Part shown: positions 40,485 to 48,991 of the stretch, one piece after another
Layout of the letters: each line of letters opens with the position of its first letter
How positions within the stretch are numbered: position 1 is the first letter of the stretch
Assembly: GCF_003287955.1 (NCBI RefSeq)
Contig: NZ_QMKP01000022.1
Span: 1-50,375 of the forward strand
DNA: 50,375 nucleotides
Reading direction: 5' to 3'
From: Arthrobacter sp. AQ5-06
GTDB lineage: Bacteria > Actinomycetota > Actinomycetes > Actinomycetales > Micrococcaceae
Translations under genes and position numbers: made by a program
Notes under the pieces: model-generated
Told to the model about the DNA's origin: nothing
Databases searched by the model: none
Seen by the model: only the letters and a program-made list of their open reading frames with translations

Positions 40485-41117
40485 TCAGGCGTCCCGGGCC
40501 TGGCCCAGCTCCTGCTCCTCAATAACAACGTCCGGAGCGATGGCGTCAGGCACGAAGGGCTCCGCAAACCAGAGCCGCGTTTCGCCGTACTTCTTCTCGG
40601 CAAACCGTTCCAGGCCGGCGGGCCAGACCGGCTCCGGTGAACGCGAGGACCGCTCCACCACAACCACCGCTGCCGGAGCCAGGTGATCGGCTAGTTTGCC
40701 CAGCACCGCGGACAGGGCAGGGTCATCCAGCGGATACGGCGGGTCCAGGAACACGAGGTCCCAGCTGGCCGTCTCCGCCGCGCGCTCTAGGAAGGACTCC
40801 ACCTTGGACCGGTGGACCGTCACACTTTTGCGGCCCAGCACGCCGTTGATCAGGTCCGCGTTGCGCTGGCACACGGAACTGGCCTTGGCGTCGAATTCCA
40901 CGAGGTCAACGGCCTCGGCGCCCCTGCTGCCGCTCTCCACCCCTAACGATCCGGACCCTGCGTACAGGTCCAGGACCCGGGCACCGGCAATGATTCCGAA
41001 GGCGTCGAGCCTGGAGAACAGTGCTTCCTTGACCCGGTCGGTAGTGGGCCTGGTCAGGGAGCCGGGGACGCTGACCAGGGGGGTCCCGCCTGCGGCGCCC
41101 GCGATGATGCGGCTCAT
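40485..41117 (-). CDS. rsmD: 16S rRNA (guanine966-N2)-methyltransferase
   Basis: Methylates G966 of 16S rRNA using S-adenosylmethionine. It has 210 residues. SAM motif I is VLDLYAGSGSLGVE, the catalytic motif IV is FLDPPYP, and the N-terminal RIIAGAAGGTPL, then RPTTDRVKEALFSRL, is typical. The ATG at 41117 lies 9 nt after the recG stop, at the end of the thiL-dak-recG-rsmD chain. High confidence. Confidence 0.95.
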   Translation of the reverse strand: MSRIIAGAAGGTPLVSVPGSLTRPTTDRVKEALFSRLDAFGIIAGARVLDLYAGSGSLGVESGSRGAEAVDLVEFDAKASSVCQRNADLINGVLGRKSVTVHRSKVESFLERAAETASWDLVFLDPPYPLDDPALSAVLGKLADHLAPAAVVVVERSSRSPEPVWPAGLERFAEKKYGETRLWFAEPFVPDAIAPDVVIEEQELGQARDA

Positions 41118-41126
41118 GGCCGCCTC

Positions 41127-43409
41127 CTATCCGCGCTCAAGGAACGCCTCCTTTTCGGGGTTCAAGTACTCGTCAATGGCCTCCGCCAACCGCGGATGAC
41201 GCGCCAGGGCCGGATCCGAGCCCACAATTTCCTGGGCGTCCTGGCGCGCCTGCGCAATGATGTCCTCGTGCTCCAGCACGCGCAACAGTTTCAGGGTGGA
41301 GCGGCCGCCGGACTGCGACGCGCCCAGGATGTCGCCTTCGCGGCGCAGCTTCAAGTCCTCCTGCGACAGTTCGAAGCCGTCGGTGGTTGCCGCCACGGCG
41401 TCCAGTCGGCGCCGGCTGGGGTGCCCGCGTTCCAGGCTGGTGACCAGCAGGCACGTTCCGGGAAGCCCGCCACGGCCCACCCGGCCGCGCAGTTGGTGCA
41501 GCTGCGAAATGCCGAAGCGGTCGGCGTCGAGGATCACCATCAGGGTTGCGTTGTGGACATCGACCCCCACCTCGATGACCGTGGTGGAGACCAGGAGCTT
41601 GGTCCGGTTGGCCGTGAAGTCTGCCATCGCTGCGGACTTGACTGCGGGGTCCAGTCGGCCGTGCATTGGCCCAAGCGGCACACCGGCCAGGGCCGGTTCC
41701 TGCTGGAGATGTTCGACGACGGCCGTCACCGACGCGAGTTCCCGCGCGGCGCCGTCACCCGCCAGGTCAGCCGCGGAAGGTTCCGCTTCCCCCGGACTGA
41801 AGTCGCCGTCGTCGTCCGTACCGATCCTGGGGCACACCACGTACACCTGGTGACCGGCGTCGATCTCCTCACGGGAACGGGACCAGATGCGGTCCGCCCA
41901 GCCGGGGTTCTCGGCGAGGCCCACCACATGCGTGGAAATCGGCGCCCGGCCGGCGGGAAGCTCGTCCAGGACGGAGGTTTCGAGGTCGCCGAAGACCGTC
42001 ATGGCCACGGTACGCGGAATGGGCGTGGCCGTCATGACCAGCAGGTGCGGCGGCTTGGTGGCCTTTGACCTGAGAACGTCCCGCTGCTCCACACCAAACC
42101 GGTGCTGTTCGTCCACCACGATCAGGCCAAGATCGTAGAACGCGACGTTATCGCTGAGCAGCGCGTGCGTACCGATCACGATCCCGGCCGCGCCGGATGC
42201 GGCGTCAAGCATGGCCCGTTTCCGGGCGGCGGCTGGCATGGAGCCGGTGAGGAGAGTGACCTGCACGGCCCCTTCGGCCAGGCTGCCCAGCAACCCGTCC
42301 GGGGACAGCATCGGGTCGCGGGACAGGGAGCCCAGGGTCCGCCGGATGGATTCGAAGTGCTGGGCGGCGAGGACCTCCGTTGGCGCCAGGAGCGCAGCCT
42401 GCCCGCCGGCATCCACCACCTGCAGCATGGCCCGCAGCGCGACGATGGTCTTGCCCGATCCGACCTCGCCCTGCAGCAGCCGGTTCATGGGGCTGTCCTG
42501 CGCCAGTTCCGCGGCCAGCGTTTTTCCGACGGCGGCCTGCCCGGCAGTGAGCGTGAAGGGAAGCTGCTTGTCGAACGCCGTCAGCAGCCCGTCGATGGCG
42601 GGGCGCCGCGCCGTGGCTTCCTCGGCCGCAAGCTGGGCACGGCGCCGGGCCAGTGCCGCCTGCAGGACCAGGGCCTCCTGGTAGCGCAATCGCTCCTGGG
42701 CCTTCTTCCAGTCAGCGTGCGATTCCGGCTTGTGGATGAGCCGGTAGGCATGGGCCACCGGCAGGAAATCCTCCCGCGCGGCGACCGTCTCCGGCAGCGG
42801 ATCCGGCAGGGCGTCCAGATCCACGGTTTCCAGGAGCGTGGAGATGACTTTCTGAATCGACCAGCTGGTCAGCTTTGCGGTGGCCGGATACACGGGAATC
42901 GGCATGGCGGCCAGCTTTTCAGGGTCCATACCGGGCATGTCCGGGTCCTCGTCCAGGAGGTGGAAGTCCGGGTTGGTCAGGCCCAATGACGGGCCGTACC
43001 GGGTTACCTTTCCGGAGAACATCACGCGCCGGCCGGGCAGGAGTTCGGCCCGTGCCCGGTGGCCGCTAAAGAAGGTGATCTTGAGCGTGCCGTGCCCGCT
43101 GCCGGGGCCTACTGCCGCAAGGCGCGGACGGCCATGGGAGGCGGCGTCGTCGGTGATCACGACGTCAGTGATGGAACCGCGGCGGGTATGCATCTTGCGG
43201 GTGCTGTTGGAGAGTACCCGCGCAATGAGGGTGACTTCCTCGTCCACAGGGAGCTCGCTGATGGGCGTCAGTTCGCCGCGGTTCAGGTAGCGGCGGGGGA
43301 AGTAGTTCAGCAGGCCCCCGACTGTGGCGATGCCCAGGTGCTTCTCAATAGCCGATGCTGACCGCTTTCCGATCAGGCGTTCCAGGCCCAGGTCGAGTTC
43401 AGCGCTCAT
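41127..43409 (-). CDS. recG: ATP-dependent DNA helicase RecG
   Basis: Superfamily 2 helicase that reverses stalled replication forks and branch-migrates junctions. It has 760 residues: an N-terminal wedge/OB domain (about 1-210), Walker A GEVGSGKTIVAL, the DEQH box VVDEQHRFGVEQR, and a C-terminal domain with LVSTTVIEVGVDV and QLRGRVGRGGLPG. A Gly/Glu/Asp-rich insert (about 545-575) sits within the second RecA domain. The ATG at 43409 overlaps the dak stop by 11 nt. A GTG at 43415 is also possible. High confidence. Confidence 0.96.
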   Translation of the reverse strand: MSAELDLGLERLIGKRSASAIEKHLGIATVGGLLNYFPRRYLNRGELTPISELPVDEEVTLIARVLSNSTRKMHTRRGSITDVVITDDAASHGRPRLAAVGPGSGHGTLKITFFSGHRARAELLPGRRVMFSGKVTRYGPSLGLTNPDFHLLDEDPDMPGMDPEKLAAMPIPVYPATAKLTSWSIQKVISTLLETVDLDALPDPLPETVAAREDFLPVAHAYRLIHKPESHADWKKAQERLRYQEALVLQAALARRRAQLAAEEATARRPAIDGLLTAFDKQLPFTLTAGQAAVGKTLAAELAQDSPMNRLLQGEVGSGKTIVALRAMLQVVDAGGQAALLAPTEVLAAQHFESIRRTLGSLSRDPMLSPDGLLGSLAEGAVQVTLLTGSMPAAARKRAMLDAASGAAGIVIGTHALLSDNVAFYDLGLIVVDEQHRFGVEQRDVLRSKATKPPHLLVMTATPIPRTVAMTVFGDLETSVLDELPAGRAPISTHVVGLAENPGWADRIWSRSREEIDAGHQVYVVCPRIGTDDDGDFSPGEAEPSAADLAGDGAARELASVTAVVEHLQQEPALAGVPLGPMHGRLDPAVKSAAMADFTANRTKLLVSTTVIEVGVDVHNATLMVILDADRFGISQLHQLRGRVGRGGLPGTCLLVTSLERGHPSRRRLDAVAATTDGFELSQEDLKLRREGDILGASQSGGRSTLKLLRVLEHEDIIAQARQDAQEIVGSDPALARHPRLAEAIDEYLNPEKEAFLERG

Positions 43410-44409
43410 GCCCACTGGAGTTCACCGGTGCTGGTTCGGGATCGCGGGCCATGGCGAGTTCGCTGACCGAAATGTCGCTGGGTTCGCCGAGCGAGCGGAT
43501 CAGGGCGACGGCGGGTGCGGCGTCGGGGACGTGGACGTGGACGCGCCACCGGTAACTGCCCTCAGCATCGGCCATGCTGTCCACCTGGCTCATAATGACG
43601 GACTCGCCGATCTCGTCGAGCCGCTGGCGCAGTGTGGCCGCGCTGAGCGGCGAAAGGCTGATGGTGCACATGACCTCAACGCCGTCGTCGTCCGGCATAT
43701 CAGTGTGGATGTGGGGGTCCTGGACGTCATAGCCGTGCAGCCCGTCGAGGAGTTCGCCCTGCAGTCCTTCGCCCAGGACGGCGGAGCGGAGGCAGTCGAG
43801 GATGAGCAGCATGCCAACGCCCCCGGCATCGACCACATGCGCGGCTTCAAGGGCGGCCAACTGGCTCTCGGTGCTGACAACTGCTCTCAGCGCGCCGTTG
43901 ACGGCAGCGTCGAGGGCTTTGCCCAGGGCGTGGTTGCTGTCGTCGCCGTTGTGTCCGGCGTCCACTGCCGCGGCGGCCCGGGCGGCGGCTTCCATGACCG
44001 AAAGCATGGTGCCTGGTACGGGATCGCTCAGGGCGGACCAGGCCCGGATCTGGGCGCGGTTCAGCGCGGCGGCCAGAAGGGTTGACGTCAGGCGGGTATG
44101 ACCGGCCAGGGGCTCAGCCGCGGCGCACAGGAAGACCGAGAAGAGGGTTCCGGAGTTGCCGCGGGCCTGCTCCATCGCGGCCCGGCCGGCGCGCGCCAAC
44201 ACTGCGCCGACATCCGCCTGGCCTGGATCAGCAGGGACCGCCGCGTCCTGGCCCGCCGGGTCGCTGCGCAGGGCACGGGCGGCCGCCCGCACGGTGAGGT
44301 AAAGGTTGGTGCCGGTGTCACCGTCCGCCACGGGGAAGATGTTGATGGCATTGAGGCGGTCGCTGTGGTTGGCAATGGCGGTTTCAGCCTGGTCCAACCA
44401 CCGCTTCAT
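43399..44409 (-). CDS. DAK2-domain (DhaL/FakA-like) protein
   Basis: Dihydroxyacetone-kinase-like protein of 336 residues. The DhaL nucleotide-binding core is clear: LNAINIFPVADGDTGTNLYLTV near the N-terminus and GNSGTLFSVFLCA. The C-terminal half is FakA-like but short, since complete FakA is about 550. FakA phosphorylates fatty acids bound to FakB, and no fakB is near. The gene beside recG is a conserved Gram-positive location. The start is uncertain: the ATG at 44409 is used, but a TTG at 44442 would overlap thiL by 11 nt. A kinase role is family inference. Confidence 0.8.
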   Translation of the reverse strand: MKRWLDQAETAIANHSDRLNAINIFPVADGDTGTNLYLTVRAAARALRSDPAGQDAAVPADPGQADVGAVLARAGRAAMEQARGNSGTLFSVFLCAAAEPLAGHTRLTSTLLAAALNRAQIRAWSALSDPVPGTMLSVMEAAARAAAAVDAGHNGDDSNHALGKALDAAVNGALRAVVSTESQLAALEAAHVVDAGGVGMLLILDCLRSAVLGEGLQGELLDGLHGYDVQDPHIHTDMPDDDGVEVMCTISLSPLSAATLRQRLDEIGESVIMSQVDSMADAEGSYRWRVHVHVPDAAPAVALIRSLGEPSDISVSELAMARDPEPAPVNSSGHER

Positions 44410-44431
44410 CGCTTGCGCGTTGGCGGCAACC

Positions 44432-45445
44432 TTAGTCTGCAAAGTGATCCCATCCCCCGGTGCCAGCGGTGTGGCCCGCAATTGTGACGCCCGGAGGTGT
44501 GGAGCTTTCCGGGGCTTGTACTGAGCCTATCGCAGTGAATCCGGCCGGCAGCTGAACGCCGGCCGGGAATGTGGCCAGCAGCCCGTGGTCCTCTCCCCCG
44601 CCCAGCACCCAGGCCATGGGGTCAGCTCTGAGAAGGTCCGACGCCGGACGCAGGGCTTCTGCGAGGGGTTTCAGTGCCGCGGGGTCAAGGTCAAGGACGA
44701 CGCCGCTGGCGGCGGCGAGGCGGCCGCCGTCGCGCACTAAACCGTCAGAAATATCCATCATGGCGGTGGCACCGGCCCGCGCTGCGGCCGGACCGGCCGC
44801 GAGGGGAGGCATTGGCCTGCATTGGCTGTCCATAAGTTGCTGCTGTTCAGCGGTGAGCGTGTCCGCCGGGACGGTACTCTCGAGCAGGGCAAGCCCCGCT
44901 GCGGCCCGCCCGACGGTTCCTGCAAGGGCAACAGTGTCCCCGGGGCGCGAGCCTGAGCGCAGCACCGGCGGGAGCCCGTCCAGGGTCCCGACGATGGCCA
45001 CGGTCACCGCTATCTCACGGCCGCGCCCCAAGTCTCCGCCGGCAACGGAACAGTCGGCAGCGCCGAGCCCGATAATGCCGGCGGTCAACCCGTCGGCGAA
45101 GCGTTCAACCCATTCGACGGGAGTGTCCGGCGGCATGGTCAGGCTGACCACCAGCGACGTGGCCACACCGCCCATGGCGTTGATATCGCTGAGGTTCTGC
45201 GCGGCGGCTTTCCAGCCGACGTCGTACCCTGTGGTGCGGTACCCGTTGTTCCACTCAAGGCGGAAGTCCTGGTCCTGGGTCTGGGTGTCAATGGAGATCA
45301 GGGTCCGGCCGTCAGGGGCCGACACCAGCGCGGCGTCGTCCCCCGGGCCCAAAAGGACACCGGGGCTGTGGTTCAAGCGCGGGAAAATCCGGGCAAGGAG
45401 CTCGGACTCCGAGAGGGCGGCGACGGTCAACTGTTCTGCAGGCAC
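44432..45445 (-). CDS. thiL: Thiamine-monophosphate kinase
   Basis: Phosphorylates thiamine monophosphate to thiamine diphosphate, the last biosynthetic step. It has 337 residues of the AIR-synthase (PurM) fold. The N-terminal LIRARIFPR-type segment is LLARIFPRLNHSPGVLLGPGDDAAL, and MDISDGLVRD and VLGGGEDHGL are the nucleotide-binding signatures. The GTG at 45445 has TAGCGT then 6 nt upstream, suggesting leaderless expression, though AGGG nearby could act as a weak ribosome binding site. It heads thiL-dak-recG-rsmD and is divergent from the DUF218 gene (61 bp). No TPP riboswitch precedes it. Confidence 0.95.
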   Translation of the reverse strand: MPAEQLTVAALSESELLARIFPRLNHSPGVLLGPGDDAALVSAPDGRTLISIDTQTQDQDFRLEWNNGYRTTGYDVGWKAAAQNLSDINAMGGVATSLVVSLTMPPDTPVEWVERFADGLTAGIIGLGAADCSVAGGDLGRGREIAVTVAIVGTLDGLPPVLRSGSRPGDTVALAGTVGRAAAGLALLESTVPADTLTAEQQQLMDSQCRPMPPLAAGPAAARAGATAMMDISDGLVRDGGRLAAASGVVLDLDPAALKPLAEALRPASDLLRADPMAWVLGGGEDHGLLATFPAGVQLPAGFTAIGSVQAPESSTPPGVTIAGHTAGTGGWDHFAD

Positions 45446-45451
45446 AGCCCT

Positions 45452-45457
45452 ACGCTA
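45452..45457 (-). promoter_or_regulatory. -10 hexamer TAGCGT for thiL, leaderless spacing
   Basis: TAGCGT on the minus strand, 6 nt before the GTG at 45445. It faces the opposing DUF218 promoter, 37 bp away. Confidence 0.45.
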
Positions 45458-45494
45458 TCGGCTGGGGCCGACATCCAGGCACCGCACCGGCACC

Positions 45495-45500
45495 TAGACT
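45495..45500 (+). promoter_or_regulatory. -10 hexamer TAGACT for the DUF218 gene, leaderless spacing
   Basis: TAGACT is followed by 6 nt (TACAGA) and the GTG at 45507. No Shine-Dalgarno sequence precedes the GTG. Confidence 0.55.
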
Positions 45501-45506
45501 TACAGA

Positions 45507-46073
45507 GTGCATCAGAAGGGGAGCATCGCCGCGAAGATCTTTTCCGGCACTCTTGTTGGCCTGTTCGCTCTGTGGTTCACCGCTTGCTTGCTGGTGTTTT
45601 GCCTCATTTCGCCCGCTGCGCCGACATCATCCGTCGATGCGGTGATCGTTCTGGCCGGCAGCAGCGAGGAGCGCCTGCCTGTTGCGCAACGCTTCGCCGC
45701 GGACGGAGGGGCACCAGTCTTGGTGGTGTCCTGGACGGATACGCCGGGAAACGTGTCAGCAGACGAGCTCTGCCGGGAGGCTTCCTTTCCCAGCGCGTCG
45801 TTGGTGTGTTTCCGGCCGGCTGGCTTGGATACGCGCGGCGAGGCGGACGTCATCGGGAAATTGGTCAAGGCCAACGGCTGGACCTCGATAGCGGTGGTCA
45901 CATCCTCCTATCACGTGCCCAGGTCAGAAGCTCTGATCCAACAATGCACGGACGCCACGGTGTCCATGGTGTCGTCCAAACCCGACCTCGATTCAGTGGG
46001 GTGGCTGCGGCGTTTTGTGATCGAGACCGGCGGCCTGATTGATGTGAATCTGCACCCGGAATGCGGCTCCTAA
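45507..46073 (+). CDS. DUF218 (YdcF/SanA-like) membrane protein
   Basis: Predicted inner-membrane protein of 188 residues with one N-terminal helix (about 10-35, then PAAPTSS) and a DUF218 domain outside. The domain is marked by VDAVIVLAGSSEERLPVAQRF, DTRGEADVIGKLV and VVTSSYHVPRSEALI. Family members such as SanA and ElyC affect envelope integrity in E. coli. The enzymatic reaction is unknown. It starts at a GTG 6 nt after a TAGACT hexamer. It is read with the small membrane protein and wecB, so it may belong to an envelope polysaccharide set. Moderately high confidence in family. Confidence 0.85.
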   Translation: MHQKGSIAAKIFSGTLVGLFALWFTACLLVFCLISPAAPTSSVDAVIVLAGSSEERLPVAQRFAADGGAPVLVVSWTDTPGNVSADELCREASFPSASLVCFRPAGLDTRGEADVIGKLVKANGWTSIAVVTSSYHVPRSEALIQQCTDATVSMVSSKPDLDSVGWLRRFVIETGGLIDVNLHPECGS

Positions 46074-46146
46074 TGGACTGGATGCAACAATTGGACGTTG
46101 GCCCGTACACCGCGTGCAGGCTGGATTGCTGGTGAGGAGAGATGAT

Positions 46147-46428
46147 TTGAGCGAGACTGACAGTCCCGTACGGCCACTTCCTCCGGGTCCCCGGCACATG
46201 CGCAAACGCCGATTCCGCAGGGAGATTCCTGATCAGTTGCTGCCAGGCGGCCGCGTTGTTGCGGCGCCGGTTCCTGCGACGGCTCCACCTGTCCGGTCGA
46301 ATGCACCCTTTGGCCTAGCAGCGAAGAAGGCCAGCCCGCGTACCAAGCGTCTCGTGGCACTATGCGCAGTGATTCTTGTCTCGGCCAGCATCCCGATTCT
46401 GGCATTGACCTTGATCTTTGCCGGCTGA
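46147..46428 (+). CDS. Small membrane protein with a C-terminal helix
   Basis: Not recognised. It has 93 residues: a basic, Pro/Arg-rich cytosolic stretch (1-72, RRFRREIPDQLLPGG) and a final hydrophobic helix (about 73-92, VALCAVILVSASIPILALTL) only a residue or two before the end, giving a tail-anchored look. I chose the TTG at 46147, 7 nt after GAGGAG. An ATG at 46114 is upstream but has no ribosome binding site. It lies between the DUF218 gene and wecB on the same strand. A role in the envelope is a guess from context. Confidence 0.6.
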   Translation: MSETDSPVRPLPPGPRHMRKRRFRREIPDQLLPGGRVVAAPVPATAPPVRSNAPFGLAAKKASPRTKRLVALCAVILVSASIPILALTLIFAG

Positions 46429-46517
46429 GCCAGCTTAACTGCCGCCCACAATTCATCACTTCGTTGGTCGCTGCGATAGCATCGGCACGTCACCACTGCC
46501 ATTCTTGGGGGAAATCC

Positions 46518-47657
46518 ATGCCCAGCGTCATGCCAATTTTCGGGACGCGTCCGGAGGCCATCAAAATGGCCCCGATCGTTATTGCCCTTCAGGAATCACC
46601 TGACTTCGACTGCATTGTCACCGTTACAGGCCAGCACCGCGAGATGCTGGACCAGGTCAACGAGCTCTTCGGCATCGTCCCGGACCATGACCTGAACATC
46701 CTGCAGCAGCGCCAGTCCCTCTCGGCCATCATGACCCGAACCATCGATGGCCTGGACAAGCTCTTTAGCGACAAGAAGCCGGACGCTGTCATCGTTCAGG
46801 GTGACACCACCACGTCCACTGCCGGAGCCATTGCGGCCTTCTACCACGGCATCCCCGTGATTCACGTCGAGGCCGGACTACGCAGCGGGAACCTGCTATC
46901 GCCATTCCCCGAGGAAGCGAACCGCAAGATCACCAGCCAGATCGCCAGCCTGCACTTGGCTCCTACCAGCACCAGCAAAGCAAACCTCCTCGCGGAGGGC
47001 ATCTCCGAGGAGGACATTGTTGTCACGGGAAACACCGTGATCGATGCTCTCCTCGCCACGGTGGGTAAGAAGATCGCGTTCACGGACCCCCAACTTGAAG
47101 ACCTGGCTGCCAGCGGGCGCCGGATCCTTCTGGTCACAACCCACCGCCGCGAAAACCAGGGCGACGCCATGCGTGGCGTGGGCCGGGCGCTTGCCCGCAT
47201 TGCCGACGCCGAACCCGACCTGGTGATCGTGCTGCCCGCCCACAAGAATCCCGTGGTCCGCGAGGCTGTACTTCCGGTCCTTGAGGGCAAGAACAACGTC
47301 ATTGTCACGGAGCCCCTGGCCTACGGCGAGTTCACCCGCATGCTGTCCTTGGCGCATATCGTGCTCACCGACTCCGGCGGGGTCCAGGAAGAGGCACCCA
47401 GCCTCGGCAAGCCTGTGCTCGTCATGCGCGACAACACTGAGCGTCCAGAGGCCGTCCATGCCGGGACGGTAACTCTGATAGGTACCGATGAAGAGCGCAT
47501 CGTCAAAGAGGTGGATCGCCTTCTCAACGAGCAGGATCACTTCGATTCCATGGCCAACGCGGTCAACCCCTATGGAGATGGCAAGGCCGCTGAACGAACA
47601 GTTGCAGCAGTTGCCGAACTCCTGGGAGTCGGACACCGGATTGACAGCTTTTCCTAA
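46518..47657 (+). CDS. wecB: UDP-N-acetylglucosamine 2-epimerase (non-hydrolysing)
   Basis: Interconverts UDP-GlcNAc and UDP-ManNAc for cell-surface polysaccharides. It has 379 residues and the GT-B-like epimerase fold. Landmarks are FGTRPEAIKMAP, VQGDTTTSTAGAIA, HVEAGLRSGN, FPEEANRKITSQIA and TDSGGVQEEAPSLGKP. The ATG at 46518 has GGGGGAAA 3-5 nt upstream. A possible TAGCAT -10 lies in the 89-nt upstream gap. No other sugar-nucleotide gene follows, because the next DNA is an IS relic and damaged ORFs. The polysaccharide cluster may have been broken or simply ends here. Confidence 0.96.
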   Translation: MPSVMPIFGTRPEAIKMAPIVIALQESPDFDCIVTVTGQHREMLDQVNELFGIVPDHDLNILQQRQSLSAIMTRTIDGLDKLFSDKKPDAVIVQGDTTTSTAGAIAAFYHGIPVIHVEAGLRSGNLLSPFPEEANRKITSQIASLHLAPTSTSKANLLAEGISEEDIVVTGNTVIDALLATVGKKIAFTDPQLEDLAASGRRILLVTTHRRENQGDAMRGVGRALARIADAEPDLVIVLPAHKNPVVREAVLPVLEGKNNVIVTEPLAYGEFTRMLSLAHIVLTDSGGVQEEAPSLGKPVLVMRDNTERPEAVHAGTVTLIGTDEERIVKEVDRLLNEQDHFDSMANAVNPYGDGKAAERTVAAVAELLGVGHRIDSFS

Positions 47658-47806
47658 ACTCCCATCCGAGCAGCGAAATGCCTGACTGACTGAATGACCA
47701 TGGGTGCCGTCTGGGCTTTGCAGGATCTAAGGCGGCACGCATTCGGTTAGACGTTGCATTCGCGCGCATAGTCGACTTACGCCGGCGCCACGTCAGCCGC
47801 TGCTAG

Positions 47807-48743
47807 GGCGTGTCTCCTAATCGTGTGCTCCAGATGACGACGGCGTGCAGAACGGCCGCTGAGCGGTAGGTGAGGGCCAATTTGTCGTAGCGAGTGGCCA
47901 AGGAGCGCCATTGCTTGAGGGTGTTGAAACTGCGTTCGACGACATTGCGCCGCTTCTACGCGTCCTTATCGTAGGTGACGGGCCGTCCTCCGGATGAGCC
48001 CCTGCGTTTCCGGTTGGCTTTCTGGTCGTCCTTTTCGGGGATGACGCATTCAATGCCACGCCCGCGCAGGTAGCTCCTGATCGCTTTGGATGAGTAGGCC
48101 TTGTCAGCCATGGCCCGGTCCGGGCGGCACGGGGCCGGCCGGGACCAACCCGTTCGACCTTCGGCATCCATGAGGTTTTCAAACATGGGCGAGTCCCCGC
48201 CCTGCCCGGGCCCCAGGAGCAGGACCAAGGGTCGCATGTTGCCGTCAACCAGGGCATGGATCTTCGTGGTCAGGCCGCCGCGGGAGCGTCCGACGGCATG
48301 ATCATCCGGCTCATCAAGCAGATTCCTGTAATTCGAGAGGTCCCCCTGTGTGGCGGGGAAGGTTCGTGCCGTGCTGGTGGGCACGGTTCACCGTGGAGTC
48401 CACCGACACCTCCCAGTTGATCAGCCCTTGCGCGTCGGCACGGTCAACAACGCAGCCAGCACCCTGTCCCAGGTCCCGCTGGCGCTGTTGCGGCGCTGGT
48501 GCTTCCACACGGTCTTCACGACCCGAAATGGGAAGGGAGATCCCGCCACGGGATACCTGCCCGGTAGCGGTAGATGATGCCCTCTGTCATCAACCGGGGG
48601 TCATTGAACGGCCGCCCCGGTTCCCCGACGAATCAGGCATCAACGGGGCAATGAACTCCCACTGGGCATCGGGCAACAAGGCATAACGCGAACTCACCAC
48701 TCAATTTTGCCAAAAAGCCACCCCCAGCATTAGGAGACACGCC
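47807..48743 (-). mobile_element. Decayed IS5-type insertion sequence
   Basis: 937-bp element with perfect 15-bp terminal inverted repeats (47807-47821 and 48729-48743, GGCGTGTCTCCTAAT and its complement). It is flanked on both sides by CTAG (47803-47806, 48744-48747), the probable target duplication, though CTAG being palindromic leaves the exact edge open. IS5-family (IS427-like) elements use such targets. Inside is a broken transposase gene on the minus strand. The 149 nt between wecB and the element show no gene or clear terminator. Confidence 0.85.
47817..48725 (-). pseudogene. IS5-family transposase, frameshifted and with a stop
   Basis: DDE transposase relic of about 270 codons. The reading must change frame at least three times to follow the protein (near 48610, 48525 and 48440, and again near 48320). 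The catalytic residues can still be placed: Asp in VSVDSTVNRAHQHG (codon 48398-48400), Asp in MADKAYSSK (48103-48105) and Glu in VVERSFNTL (47935-47937). An in-frame TAG at 47956-47958 lies between the second Asp and the Glu, where relatives have Tyr. It cannot make a working enzyme. An active copy elsewhere would be needed to move it. Confidence 0.85.
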
Positions 48744-48991
48744 CTAGCATGGTCCGGGTTACGGGTCGACTATCCAGAGGCGGCAACCCCGTTTGGAAGA
48801 TTTCCCCTTATCCCGCATCGGCGTGGACCGGCTCCAACGCATCGTAGCTGTTCTGCGTCCCTACTTCGCATCGCTCCTTCAGCCAGTCAACGGTAGGCGC
48901 TCGTATTTGATGTCGGAACCCCAAAACGGGACTACCTGCCTCATGTTGCACCCAAAGCCAGGTTGCGGCTTTCTTCGCCCTGGATGCCTGG
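48744..48991 (+). other. Gene-poor DNA between IS relic and damaged ORF
   Basis: No intact gene. One frame stays open from the TGA at 48908 into the following ORF and reads ASCCTQSQVAAFFALDAWMN, so coding sequence probably extended leftward before damage. Earlier frames carry short open pieces that do not join. Confidence 0.5.

Noticed and set aside
47817..48725. Two working transposase ORFs joined by programmed frameshift
   Set aside because: More than one frame change plus a TAG before the catalytic Glu is needed to follow the protein, which programmed frameshifting does not explain.
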